A DNA stretch of 64,000 nt, from contig OX393580.1 in assembly GCA_947652605.1 (NCBI GenBank), forward strand, positions 18,620,159 through 18,684,158, read 5' to 3'. Under the pieces are notes generated by a model, which was not told the origin of the DNA, ran no database searches, and saw only the letters and a list, made by a program, of their open reading frames with translations. Source of the DNA: Elmis aenea. Taxonomy: Eukaryota > Arthropoda > Insecta > Coleoptera > Elmidae. The position numbers and the translations under genes are program-made. Positions 1 to 11,238 of the stretch are shown in pieces (position 1 is the stretch's first letter; each line of letters begins with the position of its first letter).

Positions 1-98
1 TTTCAAATATAGCTGCTCAATCAACAAAAGCAAATTAATAAAAAACTCTTTAAATTATTAATGAAAAAGATTTTATAGATATAAAAAGCATTACTCAC

Positions 99-2273
99 GA
101 TTTAAGCTAGGCGAGTCGATAGAAACAGCTCTTGAGGGAGACTTTTCACATATAGATTCTCGTTTGATTTGGTCTTGGGCTAATCTTGCCTTTTTGGCTT
201 GATCAAACTTTTCCAGCCACTCTTTCTGAAAGTTTGAAAGAAATGAAGCAATCAATTAATTTTTAAAACAACAAACAAACACTTCAACGGTACGGATAAT
301 TAAAAAATACTTGTAAACTTACTTTAGCAGCACTGGATGTACTCTGAAAAACTCTGGTGTCGGGAAATGCAAGTAACTTGAAAGCATATTTTATATTTCC
401 TAAATCTCGGACGTTAACTACGGCTAAACTGCCCATTTCGTAAAAGACTTCAAATTTGTATCGAGTTGGACCTCGCCTAGACAAAATTTTCATTTAGTTA
501 TGCAGTTAATCGTTTTCAAAACAGTATTCACCTGTCCGCATTCCATGCTGCTAACATCAGTCCATCAGAAAACAAATATCCATGAATTCTTTTAACTGGT
601 GTACTTTCTATAGCATCGAGTTCTAACAAGACACCTTCATGAAGCAATGATCGCCCTGGTACATCTAATAACCCCTAGATTAAGAGTATAATAGTGAACT
701 AAGTTAATAAGCTGTTATTATAACGCAACTTACGCTACACCCTTCAACTTTCTCTAATATTGTGGCTAATTTATGCCTCCTTTCTTCTTCACGTTCCCCA
801 GTGTCTTTTTTACTATTGTCCATTTCTTGTACAATTGGAGTTTCATCATTCAATATCGATGTACTCGACAGCGAAGTTAGTAAAGCCCTTTGTTCAGAAA
901 GTAAATGAGATAACTGGTACATTTCACTCTCCAAATCTTTGACACCGTTAAGGGGCAAACACTGAATAAGATTTGTTATGTGGAGTGTATTTAACCTTTA
1001 AGAGCTAACGTGCGGTCTCAGAGACCGACGGAACCGAATTATTCTGATAAATGACAGATGGATTCGAATATCGTGCTCGGTCGTTCAGTAGCTTCATATT
1101 ATATGTAGATGTTGCTTGTGCCAAAACGGCAGCAGAAATGCGTGTATAGTTTTTTAACTACATCAAATTTCGGTCTCAGAGACCGACGTTAGCCTTGGTG
1201 TAATTAAAGTAAAGGTAATGGAGCTGCTGGTTTAGTGTTTTATTTTAAGTAATAATTATCCTATTAGTGTAAAAATCGATTACGAACAATAACAAAATTA
1301 CTTGCAGACTTTTTGAATAATTGTTTTAGAGACACTAGGTATGGAGTTACTTAAGCCACATGCAAGACACAGAGCACTTGCAAAATATTTACCCAGGACG
1401 CCTTCAAGAAATTTTTTAAATAACACTGAATGTTTCAAGTAATGAACAGGCACATGGACGCTGCTTTTACTGCAGTAGTAAAAAAAAGTAGAAAAACCAA
1501 ATATAAGTGCTATATATGCAATAAGTTTATGTGTATGGAATACATAAAAGGCATATTATGTGTAGAATGCTCTGCAAATATATAGTTCTTTTTATAGTGA
1601 AAAGTTACGTTATACTATAAATACTTTTTTGTGCTAAACCTGAATTTTACTTAGTTTTTAATGTAAATAACCTATTTCAGATGGTTTTTCTTTATTTTTT
1701 AAATTTTTTGTTTGTTTTTGTTTCATTTAAAAAATATGTATACGTTTTTGTAGGGGTTTTTTTTTTTTTGTAAAAAACGAGCGAAATAATTTTTTTTTAA
1801 ATTTAAATTGTTTTTATATATAGTCTACTACATGTCTTACAAATTTCAGATTAAAATTATTTAAAAAACATATTTTTCTGTTATATTTTATTTTCGGTCT
1901 GTGAGACCGACGTTAGCCTTTATGTTCAAATTAAAAACGTTAGCCCTGAAAGGTTAAAGGATACGTGATATTTCTTTTGCAGTATCGATAAACTGCATAT
2001 AATTTTGATATACATTTTTCTTAAGGTTGTTGCTTGTTTCCTCTGATAAAGTTTGAATTTTCTTTCGTAATCTTATTAATTCTGGGCCACCAACACAACT
2101 TTGTGAGAGTTCTCGGACATCTACAAACAGAACAGTATGTCAATAATATATTTTTAAAAAATACACCGTACTTGTTTACTAACATACATTAATTTAAAAA
2201 TATATATATATACATTACATTTATCAGGTATAAAATCCTCAGAACTGAATAATTTTAAAGTTGGGTCGCCCAT
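99..2273 (-). CDS. Exo84: Exocyst complex component Exo84 (EXOC8), 5' part of gene
   Basis: Exo84 is one of eight exocyst subunits that tether secretory vesicles to the plasma membrane and, in animals, bind active RalA. Six exons in consistent phase are visible: 2219-2273, 1965-2120, 734-936, 532-674, 323-476 and 99-225; the gene runs off the left edge. The start Met (2271-2273) opens MGDPTLKLFSSEDFIPD. The N-terminal helical region contains NVYQNYMQFIDTAKEIS followed across an intron by HLESEMYQLSHLL, the family signature. Exons 4-6 encode a PH-like domain (GYLFSDGLMLAAWNADR, RYKFEVFYEMGSLAVVNV) ending with KEWLEKFDQAKKARLAQDQ. About 279 residues are seen, under half the usual length. The second intron (937-1964) is enlarged by a piggyBac insertion, which splicing should remove. 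Identification is from recalled family sequence, not a search. Confidence 0.9.
995..1953. mobile_element. piggyBac-type element 1, non-autonomous, in exo84 intron
   Basis: Flanked by TTAA on both sides (991-994 and 1954-1957). Ends are imperfect inverted repeats, CCTTTAAGAGCTAACG against CCTTTCAGGGCTAACG (13 of 16). The element is 959 bp and keeps only the 3' part of a transposase. Near the left end and twice more inside (about 1013, 1171 and 1893) are palindromes built on GGTCTCAGAGACC or a one-base variant, probably subterminal transposase-binding repeats. Taking the element and one TTAA away leaves an intron of about 70 bp between the chosen splice sites, so the insertion looks neutral to the gene. 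Confidence 0.9.
1341..1585 (+). pseudogene. piggyBac transposase C-terminal remnant
   Basis: Two collinear pieces of a piggyBac transposase tail. The first reads MELLKPHARHRALAKYLPRT, typical of the segment just before the cysteine-rich domain. The second, after an in-frame stop and frame change, has cysteines spaced as in the RING-like zinc-binding C-terminus: GRCFYCSSK, KCYICNKFMC and LCVECSANI, then a stop at 1583-1585. No DDD catalytic core is present, so the product could not transpose by itself; at most the ends could be mobilised by a full-length relative. Confidence 0.8.
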
Positions 2274-2626
2274 GCCAATAACACCTCACAAATATCGTTT
2301 GACAATTCATAGAAGATGTCAATGTCAAACGTTACATCGAAAATGCAATCGTTCCAAATGTTATATAAAAAATATAATTTAAGGAAACAGTAACGTTTTA
2401 ATCTTCAACTAAACGGTTTAAGGAAATTTAGTGCAATTATCCTTAAAAATAAAGTAAGGACATTTGTGTTGTTTTAAAATTTTCTCAAGGGCAAATTATT
2501 AAATCTGATATTGTGCTAGAAATGCTTAATAACCTCAAAAAAAAAGTAATAGGAAACTAGAGAAAAATACTGTTTATCAAATTATTAATATTTTTTAAGC
2601 AAGTAAATAGTGAATAAACATTGCTG
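2274..2626. promoter_or_regulatory. Shared promoter region between exo84 and the ZAD zinc-finger gene
   Basis: Only 353 bp separate the start codons of two divergently transcribed genes, so both promoters and both 5' leaders must lie here. The stretch is AT-rich and I recognise no TATA box, initiator or insulator motif with confidence. A bidirectional promoter is an inference from layout alone. Confidence 0.6.
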
Positions 2627-5600
2627 ATGATGAGTAACCATCCAGAGAATTTTTTAAATGTCTGTCGTTCGTGTATGCTGCAGCCAAACGATGCTACTAT
2701 GTACAATTTGTTTGATGAAAATCTTGCCGATATATTTACTGACTGCACCAATGTACAAGTAAGCAAACTATTTTCTTAATGTACAGTCAATCACAAATGG
2801 TGTTGTTTAAGGTTTCCCATAACGACGGGCTTTCCAGTCTTCTCTGCCAAATGTGCTTAGAAAAACTGAATAATGCTTACCATTTTAAGAAGCAGTGCCA
2901 CAAAACAAATAACTTACTTAAAAATTATTTCAGTAGCTTAAATGACTTAATACAAAATGTAAAACCGACTGAAAACGACCACAAAACACTACTAAATAAA
3001 CCATTACCTGAAATTAACAAAACGAGCAAAAAATCTGTTTCATTTACTTGTTCGTTTTGTAATAGTAGATTTAAGAGTGCAACTGGTTGTAAAATTCATA
3101 GAACCACACATCTTAAAAATAAACATAAAACTAACGTGCAACATGCGAATGAAAATGACAAATTATTGCAAGTTAAATCACAGAGTCTCGATGGCAATAA
3201 TGAAAACGAAATAGATTCAAGGAGAAAACCTATTTGTTATTTATGTGGGAAAAGTTTTACACAGGCCAGCTCGTTAGCGATCCATATGAAAAGACATAAA
3301 GGTAATGCAATAGAAAACGAGGAATTATTTTATAATATATTTAATGTCTTCGTAAAGTACTTAAATCCTTAGTGATTTTAAATTATTTTTGCTTTCAGGA
3401 GACAAGCGTTTTATTTGTGAATTTTGTCCTAAAGCTTTTGTGACGTTTGGTGGCTTAGAAGTACACAGTTACATACATACTGGAGTTCGTTTATTCAAGT
3501 GTGTTGAGTGCTCCAAATGTTTTCCTACCAGCGACAGTTTGAAGAAACACAAACGTTGCCACAGTGGAGAGAAATCACATTTGTGTTCAGTTTGTGGAAA
3601 GGGGTTAGTCAGACAATTCCATGAGACACCTAAAGACATATTCACCAATTTTGTTGTAGATTCACTGCTGCTAGTACCTTACACGTTCATATGCGTGTTC
3701 ACTCAGGCGATAAACCACTGGAGTGTCCTTACTGTCCCATGCGATTTGCAGCCCACGCAGGGTTGAGTGTTCACGTTCGCAAACACACAGGAGAAAGGCC
3801 CTATCTCTGCTCAAATTGTGGTTAGTTATGGTTTAATTAAACCAAAACAGCTAGAAAGAAATGATTCGAGATATTCAAAATATATTGGGTTACAGGGCAG
3901 AGTTTCAAGACCAGTTCCGATCTAACAACACATTTCAGAAAACATACAGGGGAGCGCCCTTATGCCTGTGACCTGTGCGATAAAAAATTCCGTACATCTT
4001 ACATGCGTTTAGTACATCGCCGATGCCATACAGGGGAGAAACCCGCGAAGTGCAAGACATGTCAAAAATGGTGCGTTTGTTTTTATACATCACGATAATA
4101 AACTGTCTTTTGTTTACAGACCACTTACAAAAACAAATACAGTAGACTCCCGTATAACGTGAGTTCCTACAACGCGCTAAAGATATTGCGACGGCTTTTT
4201 CATACAACGCGGTTCTCGTACAACGCGCTATATATTTTTTACATACATAGCTTGTTATGTGGTTATGTCCACCGCTAAGGATTTATTTTGTTTTACTTTT
4301 ACTTTCGCCATACGTGTGATCAAAGTATGTATTGCGATTGCGAAAATTTTCAAATTTCAGATTTCGACGCATTTACACGTTTAAAGGTCCCCTGTACCCG
4401 TTTTGACTATTTTCGTGTTGACGCCCGTGTATTAAGTGTGCAGGTGCCAGACTTTAATTTTTTTTTGACATTAGTTATCTGTAAAGCCATAAAAAATATA
4501 TTACAAAATGCGTGCAATTTGTTGATTTTTCAAATAGGTAATAACTAATATACAGTGGTTTAAGTTGTAATGTTAATGTTAATGCAAAATTACACGAAAA
4601 CGTTAATAGATGTTTATCTAGGATTGTAGGCTTATGTCGAGATCCAAAAAAAAAACTATTTTTTTTACCTCTTAAAATTACGAAATTATTTGAAAAATTA
4701 AAAATTTTGAATTTTTTTTCCATAAATGGCTAACATTTTTTTTTTAATTTTACTATACAGGGTGTGTAAAAATTGGCGGAAGCGCTACATGTGGCGATGT
4801 TCTTCGTAAAATTCTATGTCGAAAATCTTTATATAAAAATGTACCATGCTTGCTGTGTCTGCAAGAGGTCCTCAAAGTTTTGACATTTAGTCCTTTAATA
4901 ACCGTTATTATTTAATACTTGCAAATGAAAAAGCTGCAATTTGGAATAAAAATAAATTTCAAATAGTATTTTTTACAAGATATTGTGTTCTTCCTTTCAA
5001 AAATTGGTGTTGAAAATATGTAAATCACTGATCTGAATGAAAATAATACATATGGCAACATTGTCATTAGCTGTCATCTCTGTTTTTCTCGTAATTATTT
5101 CTAGTTTATGTTTTACGATACCCAAAAGTTTGCAGCTATGTTTACGAACTGAAGGCTTTCAGTTCGAACAAAAATTGTAAATACCTAAGTAAAAATTGTT
5201 GATAAAAAAATGTCCAAACCAGGGCAGCGGAGTCGGTAAAAAAAAAGTCGACTTCGACTCCGACTCCTGATAATTTTAGTAGTTCGACTCCGACTCCGAC
5301 CCCAACTCCGACAAAATTAAATACCAAGACATTTTATGGTGTGGAATATAAGAAAAAAAAAAGAAATATGAAAAAATTATTTAAAATTTGAGTTTAAATT
5401 TTGCGGCAAAGGACCACCCCGCAATTTTTTGTTGTACCCGGAGTCGGAGTCGGTACATTTTTTCCGACTCCGACTCCGACTTCACTGACCAGAAATTCCT
5501 CCTAAACTCCGACTCCACAGCCCTGGTCCAAACGCAAATCAATGTATGCAATGTTGCCAAATTTTTTTTCTTTAAATGGTTTCTGAGGCCATAGGAAGCA

Positions 5601-7331
5601 TGGTACAACATTTTTGTATCAAGATTTTCGACTTAGAATTTTACGAAGAACATCGTCACGTGTAGCGCTTCCGCCAATTTAAACACACCCTGTATTATAG
5701 TTTATTTTTCTTCGTTAAATGCTTTTTTCACCTTTCTTTAATTTCTGCAGAAAAGGTTAAGAATTTCCTTAAATTTAAATTTTTTGTTAACCCTTTAACT
5801 GGCAACTTAATTTATCATAGTTTTCATTAAAAAATGATATTTATTTAAAAGGGCGTATCTTTTAAACCGTTAGGGACATATAAGTTCTGTTTGTTGCAAA
5901 AACTTCGTTATTATCTAGTTACAATTTCGTCTCGATATAGTAGTGACCTAATTATAAAAATAAAAAAGTTTTCTCATGTGACATTTTACTCTGCACGTGC
6001 TTTCCAAAATGTACGAGGTTGCGCTTTAAACTTATTTTACAGAGTTATAAAATCTCGTGAAGAATAATTGTTTTACACAGTGCGATTTAGCTAATCAAAG
6101 AGAATAATTTAGTGAAAAAATCGCCGAGATACGATAATAAATAAGAAAGTTATTAAGTTTTACACATAAAAAAAAATAAAAATGCATATTTTTCAAATTT
6201 CATAAAATTACGTTTTTCTTTATTTTGGCAACACTGCACTACTTTGAGCATCTAAAATTCGGATCCGGAGGATGATTCTGCTATAGAGTCTTTCAAACAT
6301 TATTCTACCACTCATCTCCCCTAGGGGGCGCTCGCCCGCCCATACGCGAATTCATACAACGCGTAACGTATTAACCGCGTTATACGGGAGTCTATTGTAT
6401 ATTAAATCGTGCGCTATTTGAAAGGAAAGAGATGATGACCGCAAACAATTTTTTGTATTAATCAGTAACAAAGCTATTAATTGTATTAAATAATTCGTCG
6501 TAGCTAAAATTAATTAGGAATTTTACTGTTTATTTTGTTTTAGTTTCACATCAAACGGCCATCTTAAAGTCCATATGATGTCCCACATGGCGGTGAAGCC
6601 ATTTTCATGCGATGTCTGCAAACGTGGGTTCACGACGTCGAAAGACCTGAACATTCACACCATGATGCATACGGGACAGAAACCCCACGCGTGCACAAAA
6701 TGCGGCAAACTCTTCAACCGGTCGAACAATCTTAACAAACACATGAAACTGCACCTAGGACTGAAACCACATGCTTGCGAGGTACTGATTATTATTTTCC
6801 GTATTATCACCAACTTAAATTCAAAATTTTTTACAGATTTGTAAGAGCACGTTTAGCACGAGCACTCAACTCAAGATTCATGTACGATCCCATACAGGAG
6901 AACGTCCGTACAAGTGCCCCCAGTGTAAGAAAAGTTTCACGAGCTCTAGCGGATTAACGAGACACGTTCGACAGCAGCACAAAATGAAAAATACAACCGA
7001 TATCATGAACCATCAGGAGAATATTAATAATTTCGATCAGGATTTTCAGAATGTAATAATAGTTGAAAATTCTCAATTGTTATATGCGATTGAATCGGAG
7101 CAAGATATTTTACAATCGGAAACGATCCCACATTACGCCTTGCCGAGTTACGGTTCTTTAACACGGTCGGTTACTTTACAATCTGTGATGGTTGAAAAGA
7201 ACGAACAGTTGAAGATATTTTCGCTTAATAAACCGGAGTTTTTACCAGAAAAGAAAAATGATATGGAATGTCGAGAAACTGCCGTGTTAATTTCTGTAGA
7301 CAGCCCAGAGTTCGATGAATCAGATAAATAA
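2627..7331 (+). CDS. ZAD-domain C2H2 zinc-finger transcription factor (13 fingers)
   Basis: Seven exons join in phase: 2627-2758, 2812-3301, 3399-3603, 3660-3820, 3896-4070, 6544-6781, 6837-7331, giving 631 residues. The N-terminus is a ZAD (zinc-finger associated domain), seen as VCRSCM near residue 13 and LLCQMCLEKL near 53, followed by a linker and two fingers, then eleven more C2H2 fingers joined mostly by TGEKP-like linkers (for example HTGERPYKCPQCKKSF). The tail from about residue 515 is acidic and finger-free (MKNTTDIMNHQENINNFDQD). ZAD proteins are the largest insect zinc-finger class and usually bind DNA as dimers, many with germline or chromatin roles; the specific target is unknown. 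Finger 9 is split across a 2.5-kb intron filled with nested transposons. The start was chosen because two ATGs precede the first ZAD cysteine and the upstream gene is divergent. Confidence 0.92.
4758..5692. mobile_element. TA-flanked CAGGGTGT palindromic element, family A copy 1
   Basis: Begins CAGGGTGTGTAAAAATTGGC and ends with its complement, the terminal match running about 60 bp, with TA on both sides. A second copy lies at 38766-39392 and aligns along its whole length. This copy is longer because a 306-bp hAT element plus an 8-bp duplication lies inside it. No coding sequence recognised. Confidence 0.85.
5220..5525. mobile_element. hAT-type MITE with exact 8-bp target duplication, rich in GACTCC repeats
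   Basis: The ends are CAGGGCAGCGGAGTCGG and the complement of CAGGGCTGTGGAGTCGG. The target duplication GTCCAAAC occurs at 5212-5219 and 5526-5533. The related copy at 38766-39392 carries the matching uninterrupted site (GCCCAAAC at 39224-39231), which proves insertion into a pre-existing element. Both halves carry runs of GACTCC/GGAGTC in opposite orientation, so the whole can fold on itself. Confidence 0.92.
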
Positions 7332-7427
7332 ATAATTTATAATTCAAACAAGATGTTAAAAAACTTCTCTACATCTACACAAATGCTTTTTTAAATATTG
7401 AAGAAAGAAAATACAATTCTTTTTGCA

Positions 7428-7879
7428 TTTAATGTTTTGGGAGTCTGAAAGAGTACTTGTCCCCATGCTTATGTATGGATGTGAGTCATGGGTTTTAACG
7501 GATCGCATACAAAGTAGAATAGCGTGTGAAATGAAAATACTAAGAAAAATTGAGGGCATGTCAAGAATGGATAAAATAAAAAGTGAAGCGATAAAGAATT
7601 TAAAAATTAAAAGTGTGTTGATAAAAATCCAAAACCCAACAACTCAGATGGTTCGGGCATCTCACAAGAATGAAAGAAGAAAGTACGGCAAAAGTGATGT
7701 GGGATATGGTAACTGGAAATAGTAAAAGACGCGAACGTCCAAGAAAGAAATGGAACGTGATAGCGAACATTCTAAAAAAAAAGACAACATGGAACCAAGC
7801 GAGGACAACAGCGGCAGATAGGAATGTTTGGAAAAAATTCATCACCTTGACACCGCTGGTAGAAGAGGTTACTGGATAA
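7428..7879 (+). pseudogene. Non-LTR retrotransposon reverse transcriptase, C-terminal fragment
   Basis: Two overlapping frames encode the tail of an endonuclease-reverse transcriptase of LINE type. Frame one has PMLMYGCESWVL then EMKILRKIEGMSRMDKIKSE; frame two resumes with FGHLTRMKEES and ends RPRKKWNVIANILKK, W-QAR, DRNVWKKF. The order YGCE-W ... R-L-I-G-HL-RM ... RPRK-W ... A-DR--W is characteristic of this family's C-terminus. The frame change near 7648 and the missing 5' part make it a dead, 5'-truncated copy, about 100 bp downstream of the zinc-finger gene's stop codon. Confidence 0.75.
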
Positions 7880-7890
7880 TATAATCTATA

Positions 7891-9401
7891 CAGGGTGTCC
7901 CAGATTACATTTCCAGCATGGGGATCTCGCTTATTATAAGAGATACAGGTTTGTTTAAATTAGATGAATTATTCCTTGGTATGAGAGGAGCGACAATCAA
8001 TTTTTAAAAGTACAAAATTCCTCGTGCTTCAGATGTTATAGAAAAAAATATGAAAATGTCGAATTTCTTTTTTCTCTCATAACTTTTTTGTCTTAATCAT
8101 TAGAACAATTTTATTTGTACTTTCTTAAGGCACTTTTTAATGGAGAATTTGACTATTATTTTAGATTATTTTTAACACCTACCATTTTCGAGATATTACC
8201 CCTAACTTCATTTTTCCTTATGGGCCGCAAAGTTGGCTATGGAATAGTTGAATGTGCTTTTTTTTTCTCTTTAAAATGAGATATTACTTGCTACGTTTAT
8301 TTTTATAAATAGTCACAAAATCAAGAAAAATCGTATTTTACCTATCACTTATCAAGCTATCTATAATAATAAAAACAAAAAACAACTAATTATGTGTCAA
8401 ATGACAGTTACCATTTGTCTGCTGTATCATTTATTAGAATTTTATAGTATTGTTGTGTAATTCGATAGTCTTTGTAGCAAATTTGTTATCATATAATTAT
8501 GGGCACATTTACAACTAATTAAAAATTTTGTATGTTGAAATGCCACATTATTTATAATAGAAAGTGTGTAAAATAAATAATTCTAATTAATTATTGATTT
8601 GTTTTGGATTTTTGGTTGGTTTGTCGAAAAAACCATACATTTTTAAATTTATTTCCAAATTTTTGTAATTACGCATCCTTCGTTGCCTTTTCTCGGGATA
8701 TAGCTCTAATTATATTCGCTTAGCTTCTTCACAGTTTTTATGGCAAAGAATGTAGCATCTTAAGATGTCAAATTAATCGCTATTTTTAAATGTTGCCATC
8801 ATTATAACAATTACTACAAAGACTATCGAATTACAAAACAATGATGTAAAATTCTAATAAATGATAGCGCAGACAAACGGTAACTGTCATTTGACATTTA
8901 ATTAGTTGTTTTTTGTTTTTATTTTCATGGATAACTTGATAAGTGTTGGGTAAAATACGATTTTTCTTGATTTTGTGACTTATTTATAAAAATAAATGTA
9001 GCAAGAAATATCTCATTTTAAAGAAAAAAAAAAAGCATATTCAACTATTCCATAGCCAACTTCGCGGCCCATAAAAAAAAATGAAGTTCGGGGTATGATC
9101 TCGAAAATGGTAGGTGTTAAAAATAATCTAAAATAATAGTCAAATTCTCCATTAAAAAGTGCCTTAAGAAAGTACAAATAAAATTGTTCTAATGATTAAG
9201 ACAAAAAAGTTATGAGAGAAAAAAGAAATTCGACATTTTCATATTTTTTGCTATAACATCTGAAGCACGAGGAATTTTGTACTTTTAAAAATTGATTGTT
9301 GCTCCTCTCATACCAAGGAATAATTCATCTAATTTAAACAAACCTCTATCTCTTATAATAAGCGAGATCCCCATGCTGGAAATGTAATCTGGGACACCCT
9401 G
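7891..9401. mobile_element. TA-flanked CAGGGTGTCCC foldback element, about 1.5 kb
   Basis: Starts CAGGGTGTCCCAGATTACAT and ends with its complement, TA on each side. The two arms, about 7891-8480 and 8815-9401, are inverted copies of one another with scattered mismatches, leaving a central spacer of about 330 bp. No transposase reading frame was found. RNA from it would form a hairpin several hundred base pairs long. Confidence 0.88.
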
Positions 9402-9402
9402 T

Positions 9403-9560
9403 ATATATAAAAGAGCTTGTTTGTGTGTTTGTTTGTTTGTTCGCTATAGAATCCTAGGTCCGTTGACCGATCGGGACCAAATTTTGCACAGTTACTATTT
9501 AGGACCTTGCAGATCTAACGCCAAACTTTAAGTACAAGCACATATTACCAATTTAAAAAA
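9403..9560 (+). mobile_element. Possible Helitron 5'-end fragment
   Basis: The run TATATATAAA, then GTTTGTTTG-type repeats, then a segment with CCGATCGGGACCAAATTTTG resembles the 5' part of the Helitron at 37123 (TATAAAAATG, GTATGTTTGTATG, CCGATCCTGACCAAATTTAG). No 3' end was found nearby, so this is a partial or captured piece. Confidence 0.4.
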
Positions 9561-11238
9561 AAAAAAAACACTTGGACGAGATTCGATCTTACGTCGGCAA
9601 ATACCTGGTCAAAACACTATACGGCGCGGTGTATTTCTCAAGTAAAGATTGTTTTGTATACAATTAGTAATAAATGTACATGAAGCATTATTTTTATTAG
9701 TACATTTTTAATTGAAACAAGACGAAAGAAAATAAATTTGAGTTATTATTCAATTTTTAAGCAATAAATAATTATTTTTTAATGAATTATAAGAAAATGA
9801 AAAGATGATTGATCAGAGTATGTCATTTGTGTATAATTTGGAATTATTGGGCTTATTCAAGTTAAAAAAGTAGGTAATTAAAATTGTAATCGTCCGTGCA
9901 ACGCCGGGTAAATCATCTTGTATAATATACAGGGTTCTCGTTTTTCGGAGGGCCACTATGGGGATCTCATAAACGGTAAGAGTTACGACTTCGGTTAAAT
10001 TAGGGCAAAGTTGTATATTCAGATGCTTAATAATTTGACGCAAACAGAACTTATCTAGCTCTTTTAGTTTTTGAGATATAGGGAAAAAAGTAAAAAAGTG
10101 GATTTTTGTTTTTTGCCCGTAACTGTTTCATTTGATGTCGAATTTTATTTCTGTAAAAACTTTGTTATGGCCACTTTTTGCAAGAAATCAAAATCCCCAT
10201 TTATATTTTACGTGCGACGTTTCGTTTTTTTTAAACCATTATCAGGTCACTTTTTTCTTATGGACGCAATATCTGATTTTAACGCCAATTTGTAGAGCAT
10301 TTTATTCTAAATTCGACAATGTATAACACTTGGCACATTTTTGAAACAATTTTTGTTAAAAATAGCAAAAACAAATATTTTATTTAAAACAAATTCTAAT
10401 AGGTATGGTGAATAATTGCCTTTGTCCCTTTTCCTTGGAAGCACGTAAGTAAACCGGATGAAATTACTATTAAAGGGATTTAATTAAAAAAATAGGTAAT
10501 AATAAATATGTCAGGAATGCATTAATAGTGTTCACTTATTAGTAAATATTTTTAGAATATTTTTTTCAGTTGAGTAATACATTTCTCTAAAAAGGTGTAT
10601 TTAATCCTTATTTGGCATACAATTATTTGTAACAAAATTTTCGCAATCAAATAATATAAGTGTTCATAGTTTACAAAAAACGTCCAGAAATCTGTTTACG
10701 CTTTTTGCTTACTAGAAGTCATTAACGCAGATAAAAGGCATAACTCGTTTTTTTTTGTTTATTAATACCTATTTTTTTAATTAAATCCCTTTAATAGTAA
10801 TTTCATCCGGTTTACTTACGTGCTTCCAAGAAAAAAGAGACAAAGACAATTATTTACCATGCCGATTAGGATTTGTTTTAAATAAAATATTTGGTTTTGC
10901 CATTTTTAACAACAATATTGTTTCAAAAAAGTGCCTAGTGTTATACAATGTCGAATTCAGAAAAAAATGCTCTACAAATTGGCGTTAAAATCAGATATAG
11001 CGTCTATAAGAAAAAATTGACCAGATGATGATTTAAAAAAATGAAATGTCGCACGGAAAATATAAGTGGGGATTTTGATTCCTTGCAAAAAGTGGCCATA
11101 ACAAAGTTTTTACAGAAATGAAATTCGAGATCAAATGAAGCAGTTACGGGCAAAAAACAAAAATCCACTTTTTTACTTTTTTTTCTATATCTCAAAAACT
11201 AAAAAGCTAGATAAGTTCTGTTTGCTTCAAATTATTAA

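Larger units (their letters stand above)
4140..6397. mobile_element. pogo/Tigger-like non-autonomous element in zinc-finger gene intron
   Basis: The ends are inverted repeats, CAGTAGACTCCCGTATAACG on the left and the complement of CAATAGACTCCCGTATAACG on the right, each flanked by TA (4138-4139 and 6398-6399). Repeats of the type ACAACGCG occur beside both ends. TA target sites with CAG ends of this kind are typical of the pogo/Tigger group of the Tc1/mariner superfamily. No transposase coding sequence is visible inside; much of the interior is another element (4758-5692). Without that insertion it would be about 1.3 kb. Confidence 0.75.

Noticed and set aside
5142..5611. Repetitive GVGVGV and SESESE-type frames
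   Set aside because: They are translations of the GACTCC-rich hAT MITE and not genes.
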